Source: an uncultured bacterium
Lineage (GTDB): Bacteria; Verrucomicrobiota; Kiritimatiellia; CAIKKV01
Assembly: GCA_903828035.1 (NCBI GenBank)
Contig: CAIKKV010000412.1
Coordinates: forward strand, 1 to 15,057
DNA: 15,057 nt
Direction of reading: 5' to 3'
Both the position numbers and the translations under genes were made by a program. The notes under the pieces are model-generated. The model had not been told where the DNA came from and searched no databases. It was given only the letters and a program-made list of their open reading frames with translations. Each line of letters opens with the position of its first letter. The first letter of the stretch is position 1. Shown here in pieces: positions 11,336-15,057 of the stretch.

Positions 11336-12391
11336 ATGACGATCCGCAATTTGAGTCCGCAGCATATGTTCTTCGAGATGGCGAAGGAGCTCAAGCCCAG
11401 GCACCGGTTCACGGGGCGGGATAAGGCCGCCTTCAAGGCCTGGAAGGCCAGGGCGCTGCCCGAGGTGATGAAATGCCTGGGGGACTATCCCAAGCGGGTG
11501 CCGCTGAACCCGCAGCTGCTGGCGGAGTGGACGCATGAGGGACTGCGCAAGCAGCGCTGGATCATCGATGTGGGGCCCCATATTTCGGCGATCCTCTACG
11601 TGAATATTCCGGCCGAGCTGAAGCGGGGCGAGAAGCGGCCCGCGATCTGCTGCTGGCATGGGCATGGGTCGTTCGGCAAGGATCCGGTGATGGGCAATGA
11701 TTCCTCCCCGGATATGCAGCGCGCCATTTCCGACCACAATTACAATTACGGGTCCCAGATGGCGAAGAAGGGGTTTGTCACGTTTGCCATCGACTGGATG
11801 GGCTGCGGCGAGCGCAACGACAGCCGGAAGCCGAATTACCTGAACCTGGCCGGCGGCCGGGACTGGTGCAACCTGTATTATTTGCACGCGACCATGCTGG
11901 GCATGACCGCGCTTTCGATCAACGTGACGCACGGGATGGCGGCGACCGATTTCGTGTGCACGCTGCCGTTTGTGGATGCGAAGCGCCTGGGCGTGATGGG
12001 GCTGAGCGGCGGCGGGACGATGACCCTCTGGTCGACCTTGTGCGACCCGCGCTTCAAGGCGACGGAGATCATCTGCTACAGCGACCTGTGGGCCTACTTC
12101 GGCATCCGGGACACGAATTATTGCGGCTCGCAGGTGGCGCCGGGGCTGTTCAAGCTGGTGGACCTGCCGGATGCCCAGGGCTTGATCGCCCCGCGGCCGC
12201 TGCTGGTGGACATTGCCGCGTATGACAGCTGCTTCATCGTGGACACGGCCATGCAGTGCTTTGAGCAGGTGAAGCGGATCTACAAGGTTGCCGGCGCTTC
12301 GGGGAATCTGGAGCTGGACTTCTTCGAGAAGGAGCATGCCTGGGGCGGGAACAAGTCCGAGGCGTTCTTCAAGAAGCATCTTGGTTTCTAG
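11336..12391 (+). CDS. Alpha/beta hydrolase (dienelactone hydrolase / acetylxylan esterase-like)
   Basis: The 351-residue protein has the alpha/beta-hydrolase fold of the dienelactone hydrolase/acetylxylan esterase-like group. The nucleophile elbow is GLSGG with S224. The probable acid is D297 (or D292) in LLVDIAAYDSCF, and the probable base is H334 in EKEHAWGG. A CCWHGHGS strand-loop (105-112) is the likely oxyanion-hole region, and FVTFAIDWMGCGER is another block typical of this family. An N-terminal stretch of about 80 residues precedes the fold. No signal peptide is seen. It follows the SDR by 8 nt and ends the run that begins at the pseudokinase. A role in removing acyl groups from sugars fits the neighbours but is inference. 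Confidence 0.82.
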   Translation: MTIRNLSPQHMFFEMAKELKPRHRFTGRDKAAFKAWKARALPEVMKCLGDYPKRVPLNPQLLAEWTHEGLRKQRWIIDVGPHISAILYVNIPAELKRGEKRPAICCWHGHGSFGKDPVMGNDSSPDMQRAISDHNYNYGSQMAKKGFVTFAIDWMGCGERNDSRKPNYLNLAGGRDWCNLYYLHATMLGMTALSINVTHGMAATDFVCTLPFVDAKRLGVMGLSGGGTMTLWSTLCDPRFKATEIICYSDLWAYFGIRDTNYCGSQVAPGLFKLVDLPDAQGLIAPRPLLVDIAAYDSCFIVDTAMQCFEQVKRIYKVAGASGNLELDFFEKEHAWGGNKSEAFFKKHLGF

Positions 12392-12419
12392 AGGATCACT
12401 GGATCGGCATGCGCTGACC

Positions 12420-12443
12420 ACGGATCACACGGATTATACGGAT
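12420..12443 (+). repeat. Three ACGGAT units with exact 9-nt period
   Basis: ACGGAT occurs at 12420-12425, 12429-12434 and 12438-12443, separated by three-base spacers (CAC, TAT). It lies between the alpha/beta hydrolase and vapB. Similar ACGGATT-type short repeats occur between genes in many genomes, but I cannot say what this one does. Confidence 0.6.
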
Positions 12444-12455
12444 AAGATATATCAC

Positions 12456-12484
12456 TTGTTCGCATGCCCAAGGTGATGTATATT
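12456..12484 (+). promoter_or_regulatory. Probable vapBC promoter
   Basis: A -35-like TTGTTC (12456-12461) and a -10-like TATATT (12479-12484, 5 of 6 to consensus) are separated by exactly 17 nt in an AT-rich patch of an otherwise GC-rich window. Transcription would start near 12491, inside the palindrome at 12473-12513. The -35 match is weak, and promoter rules for this lineage are uncertain. Confidence 0.4.
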
Positions 12485-12513
12485 TGAATCATCATGAATC
12501 ATTTATGCATCAC
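12473..12513. promoter_or_regulatory. 41-bp imperfect palindrome, candidate vapBC operator
   Basis: The segment is symmetric about position 12493, with 16 of 20 base pairs matching (outer arms GTGATG and CATCAC). Inside it, GAATCAT is directly repeated at 12486-12492 and 12496-12502, 10 nt apart, about one helical turn. A further GAATC lies at 12514-12518. It covers the -10 element and the expected transcription start. Antitoxins with DNA-binding N-termini commonly repress their own operons through such sites. Confidence 0.5.
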
Positions 12514-12525
12514 GAATCGAGGCCT

Positions 12526-12783
12526 GTGAAAACGATGACCATTCATGCCATGGAAGCGGCCGTTGAAAAGCGGATCCGGGCCAAGGCACGCCGGGATGGC
12601 AAGAGTCTGAATCAGACGTTGAAAGAACTTCTCGCGGCGAGTGTCGGCGTCAGTTCGGCGCCTGCCGCTGACCACCGGGCCGACTTCGCCGAGTTCTGCG
12701 GGATCTGGACGGCCCGGGAGGCGGACGAGTTCAAGGCGGCTACGGCGGATCTTGAGGCGGTTGACAAGGCCGACTGGAAATGA
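12526..12783 (+). CDS. vapB: VapB-type antitoxin
   Basis: The 85-residue protein has an N-terminal ribbon-helix-helix/Arc-like DNA-binding part (TIHAMEAAVEKRIRAKA, then GKSLNQTLKELLAAS). Its C-terminal part has the FCGIWTAREADEFKAAT pattern seen in antitoxins that bind PIN toxins. It should neutralise the VapC encoded next and repress its own operon. The start is uncertain. GTG at 12526 gives the family-like beginning VKTMTIHAM. ATG at 12535 is equally possible. ATG at 12505 falls within the palindrome and is less likely. GAGG at 12519-12522 is the only candidate ribosome binding site. The stop overlaps vapC by ATGA (12780-12783). Confidence 0.82.
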   Translation: MKTMTIHAMEAAVEKRIRAKARRDGKSLNQTLKELLAASVGVSSAPAADHRADFAEFCGIWTAREADEFKAATADLEAVDKADWK

Positions 12784-13178
12784 GAGCCATTCTGCTCGAT
12801 ACCAACGCGATGACGGCTCTCTTTCAAGGGGATCAGGCCGTTTTGGAGGCACTGGGCAAGGTGGAGTGCATCTATGTGTCGGTGGTCGTCATTGGCGAAT
12901 TGGAGGCCGGCTTCCGCGGAGGCCGGCGCTATGCCGAGAATGTGGCTGTTCTTGAGCGATTCTTATCGAAACCGATGGTTGAAGTTCTGCCGGTTCTCCG
13001 TGAGACCAGCGACTGCTTCGGGCGCATCAAGCTCGCCCTGAAAACCAAGGGAGTCCCGATTCCCATCAACGATGTCTGGGTGGCCGCCCAGTGCATGGAG
13101 ACGGGTTCGGTGCTGGTGACCTACGACCACCATTTTTCCCACGTGGATGGGTTGCGCCTCTGGCGTGAGCCCCGCTGA
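12780..13178 (+). CDS. vapC: VapC-type PIN-domain toxin ribonuclease
   Basis: The 132-residue protein is a single PIN domain of normal length. The acidic metal-binding residues are visible: D7 in LLDTNAM, E40 in IGELEAGF, D98 in INDVWVAA and D116 in TYDHHF. VapC proteins are Mg2+-dependent ribonucleases that cleave tRNA or rRNA and stop growth when the antitoxin is lost. All four key residues are present, so the toxin looks active. It is translationally coupled to vapB (ATGA overlap). Its stop directly abuts the stop of the convergent GDSL gene at 13179. Confidence 0.93.
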   Translation: MRAILLDTNAMTALFQGDQAVLEALGKVECIYVSVVVIGELEAGFRGGRRYAENVAVLERFLSKPMVEVLPVLRETSDCFGRIKLALKTKGVPIPINDVWVAAQCMETGSVLVTYDHHFSHVDGLRLWREPR

Positions 13179-13877
13179 TTACCGGCCGCCCGCCCAGCGT
13201 TGAACGTGCGGCTCGATGGCTTCCGCCCAGATCCGGTAGCCCGGGTCGGTGGGGTGGACGCCGTCGTTCATGAGGCGGGGCGGCAAGGTGCCATCCGCCT
13301 CCAGGAACAGACGTCCGATATCGGCAAACTCCAGAAGCGATTGGGATGCCGCCCATTCCGCAAGGCGCGTATTCAGCTCGCGGATGGGAGCCCGGAGGGG
13401 ATCGGCGGGGGCGGCGCCCCGGGGTAAAAGGCCCATCAGCAGGATCCGGGTGGCCGGGGAAAGCGTCCGGATCCGGCCGCATACCGCCTCGATTCCGTCC
13501 GCAATTTCGGCGGGCGTATTGGCCGGGGCGTTCGCCGAGCCGGTCAGGTTGTTGGTGCCGATGAGGAGCACGACGAGCCTGGGCGTTTGCCCCGCGAACT
13601 CGCCGTGATCCAGCCGCCAGAGGACGTTCTGCGTGCGATCCCAGCCATAGCCGAGGTTGAGCGCGCGGCGGCGGGCATAAAACTCCCGCCAGACCGCCTC
13701 GCCGCGCGGAATCCCGCCGGCCGGATAGCCCTCGTAGAGGTGGGTGATGGAGTCGCCGATAAACACGAGGTCGTGATTGCCGGCGGCGGCTTCCGCGCAT
13801 TTGATTTCATGGCGGGCCCACCAATCGTAGAAATCCTCTTCCAGCTTTGGAACGGGAACGACGGCTGAATGGCTCAT
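13179..13877 (-). CDS. Small GDSL/SGNH esterase (PAF-acetylhydrolase-like)
   Basis: The 232-residue protein is a compact SGNH hydrolase close to the platelet-activating factor acetylhydrolase beta/gamma-like group. The catalytic blocks are FIGDSITHLYEG (S43), LNLGYGWDRTQNVLWRL (Gly block, about 74-90), LIGTNNLTG (Asn block, about 109) and NDGVHPTDPGY (D205, H208). No signal peptide is seen, so it is probably cytoplasmic. The physiological ester is unknown; deacetylation of sugars is plausible next to an aldose epimerase. Its ATG overlaps the stop of the upstream minus-strand gene (ATGA), showing coupling. The end abuts vapC with no intergenic space and no visible terminator hairpin. Confidence 0.9.
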   Translation of the reverse strand: MSHSAVVPVPKLEEDFYDWWARHEIKCAEAAAGNHDLVFIGDSITHLYEGYPAGGIPRGEAVWREFYARRRALNLGYGWDRTQNVLWRLDHGEFAGQTPRLVVLLIGTNNLTGSANAPANTPAEIADGIEAVCGRIRTLSPATRILLMGLLPRGAAPADPLRAPIRELNTRLAEWAASQSLLEFADIGRLFLEADGTLPPRLMNDGVHPTDPGYRIWAEAIEPHVQRWAGGR

Positions 13878-14806
13878 GCGCGCACCGAGTAGCGAACCCA
13901 GCCTTCAACGGTCTGCCCCGGTTCGGCGAACAGCACGTTGGCTACCGCATTGCCGGCCTTGGCGATCACGTTTTGCGCGTTGGGCGAGGTGGTCAGGTTT
14001 TCCACGCAGACATATCCCGCGCCGGCGGCGGTGTAGACGATCATGTGGGGGAATTGATCGCTGGCCTCGATGACGAGTTTGCGGCCGAGCGTGGCGAATT
14101 GCACCTCGGCCGTTTCGCCGGGCTGGCGTTTCCAGAAGATATTGTCCGGCAGCAGGGCTCCCAGCGGCTTCGGTTTCCGGAAGTCGAAGGGCGAGCCGTC
14201 AATCGGAACCGTGCCGCCCGTGGGGACCAGGTCCTTGGATTCCAGCAGGTTGTCGCAGGGAACCCGGATCAGCACCTCGTCGCGCGAGCCCTGGAGGCGC
14301 CAGTAGGGGTGGATGCCGTAGCCGAAGGGCAGGCGGCGCGTATCGCGGTTGATGACCTGGAACGTGACCGTCAGGCCGGTCTCGTCGAGGGAATGGATCA
14401 TCTTGAAGGTGCAGGCGAAGGGGAAGCCTTCGTAGACGGGCGTTCCGGGGTTGAAGTCGATCCAGGAGACAATCCGGGCCGGCTCCGCCGTGAACGAGAA
14501 GGCCTCGTCGCGCACCAGGCCGTGGATGAAGACCTTTTCGCCGCGCTTGTTCTGCGTGATGGTCCGGCCGTCATACGAATAGGTGCAGTCGGCCAGCCGG
14601 CAGGGGGTCGGAAACATGTTGAACGCGCCGGTGTACTTCTCCCCGCTCCGGACCAGGGCCTCGTCGTAATAGATGAACTCGGTGCCGTCGGCTTGAAGGG
14701 AGACGAGATTGGAGCCGAAGCCGGGCGTGATGGCGGCCTGGTAGGCGGTTTTTCCCGTGTAGCTGATCTGGACCGGTTTCAGGGCGTCAGGCTGTGGCTT
14801 TTGCAT
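13874..14806 (-). CDS. Aldose 1-epimerase family protein (galactose mutarotase-like)
   Basis: The 310-residue protein has the beta-sandwich aldose 1-epimerase signature: NMFPTPCRLAD near 63-73, IHGLVRD with H95, GYGIHPYWRL with the probable catalytic H166, and VCVENLTTSPNA with the probable catalytic base E269. Such enzymes interconvert alpha and beta anomers of free sugars, or of hexose-6-phosphates in related subgroups. I cannot tell the substrate. No signal peptide is seen. The ATG at 14804-14806 has AAGGA (minus strand, 14812-14816) 5 nt upstream. Its stop overlaps the start of the GDSL esterase, so the two form a unit. Confidence 0.92.
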   Translation of the reverse strand: MQKPQPDALKPVQISYTGKTAYQAAITPGFGSNLVSLQADGTEFIYYDEALVRSGEKYTGAFNMFPTPCRLADCTYSYDGRTITQNKRGEKVFIHGLVRDEAFSFTAEPARIVSWIDFNPGTPVYEGFPFACTFKMIHSLDETGLTVTFQVINRDTRRLPFGYGIHPYWRLQGSRDEVLIRVPCDNLLESKDLVPTGGTVPIDGSPFDFRKPKPLGALLPDNIFWKRQPGETAEVQFATLGRKLVIEASDQFPHMIVYTAAGAGYVCVENLTTSPNAQNVIAKAGNAVANVLFAEPGQTVEGWVRYSVRA

Positions 14807-14840
14807 GGGGTTCCTTTATAGGCAATTGAACGATCAGGAA

Positions 14841-14999
14841 TCAGGGTAAAACTGGGTATTTGGGTTTATCCTTGGCGCGCAAAGCGTTCAAGTCGTACGT
14901 GGGGTCGAGGGATCCTATATAAGCTTCGTCAGGAAGCATCTTCTTGAATAGGTCTCTATTCCGCTTGTTTTGTTTATGAAAATCAATAGGCGCTTTCAT
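14841..14999 (-). CDS. Possible small ORF or gene remnant of 52 codons, function unknown
   Basis: The AT-richer last 250 nt of the window (14807-15057) hold no clear gene. A minus-strand frame reads from an ATG at 14997-14999 to TGA at 14841-14843. It encodes a charged peptide beginning MKAPIDFHKQNKRNRD and ending DKPKYPVLP. No good ribosome binding site precedes the ATG. The same frame has a stop shortly upstream (in-frame TGA near 15031), so it may be the 3' remnant of a decayed gene rather than an intact small gene. I do not recognise the sequence. On the plus strand a frame from ATG at 14976 stays open to the right edge but is equally unsupported. Confidence 0.25.
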   Translation of the reverse strand: MKAPIDFHKQNKRNRDLFKKMLPDEAYIGSLDPTYDLNALRAKDKPKYPVLP

Positions 15000-15057
15000 G
15001 ATGAAAGAGTAAGTAATGGGAGCCGTTATTCAAGTCTTAATTCGAAAAGGATCTTCA

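Noticed and set aside
11288..12421. 377-codon open frame on the minus strand
   Set aside because: It is antisense to the alpha/beta hydrolase, which has a full catalytic triad. The shadow has no motif.
14815..14820. TATAAA on the minus strand before the aldose epimerase as a -10 box
   Set aside because: It is too close to the start codon, overlaps the ribosome binding site, and has no -35-like element at the right distance.

Overview
The window is about 15 kb of GC-rich, very gene-dense bacterial DNA. Most neighbouring genes overlap or lie within about 20 nt of each other. No rRNA, tRNA, CRISPR array, transposase or integrase was seen. The gene mix is an Ech-type hydrogenase, two SGNH hydrolases, a membrane-anchored kinase-like protein, an NAD-dependent DNA ligase and sugar-processing enzymes. 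This fits an anaerobic, sugar-fermenting member of the PVC group, for example Kiritimatiellota or Verrucomicrobia-like bacteria. That placement is inferred from gene content and composition and is only moderately secure.

Region 1 (2-3875, + strand) holds the 3' end of echA followed by complete echB, echC, echD, echE and echF. Together they encode a membrane-bound group 4 [NiFe] hydrogenase that couples ferredoxin oxidation and H2 production to ion translocation. All expected [NiFe] and Fe-S cysteines are present. Gene order matches the classical Ech operon.

Region 2 (3893-12391, + strand) is a co-directional run. It contains a cytoplasmic SGNH/GDSL hydrolase, a transmembrane Ser/Thr kinase-like protein that has lost every catalytic motif (a pseudokinase), NAD-dependent DNA ligase LigA with an unusual insertion, an MGH1/GH63-like glycoside hydrolase, a short extended-type SDR oxidoreductase and an alpha/beta hydrolase of the dienelactone hydrolase/acetylxylan esterase type. 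From 5012 onward the gaps are -4, 13, 16 and 8 nt, consistent with one transcript. The last three genes look like a carbohydrate-processing set.

Region 3 (12392-13178, + strand) is a VapBC-type toxin-antitoxin module. An AT-richer 134-nt leader carries a plausible promoter, a 41-bp imperfect palindrome with three GAATC direct repeats that looks like its operator, and a 9-nt-period ACGGAT repeat.

Region 4 (13179-14806, - strand) is a two-gene overlapping unit: an aldose 1-epimerase family protein followed by a small GDSL esterase. It converges on vapC with no intergenic base. The last 250 nt (14807-15057) is distinctly AT-richer, with only a possible 52-codon ORF on the minus strand.

The clearest unusual points are the triple-dead pseudokinase translationally coupled to ligA, the insertion in the LigA helix-hairpin-helix region, and the palindromic operator in front of vapBC.
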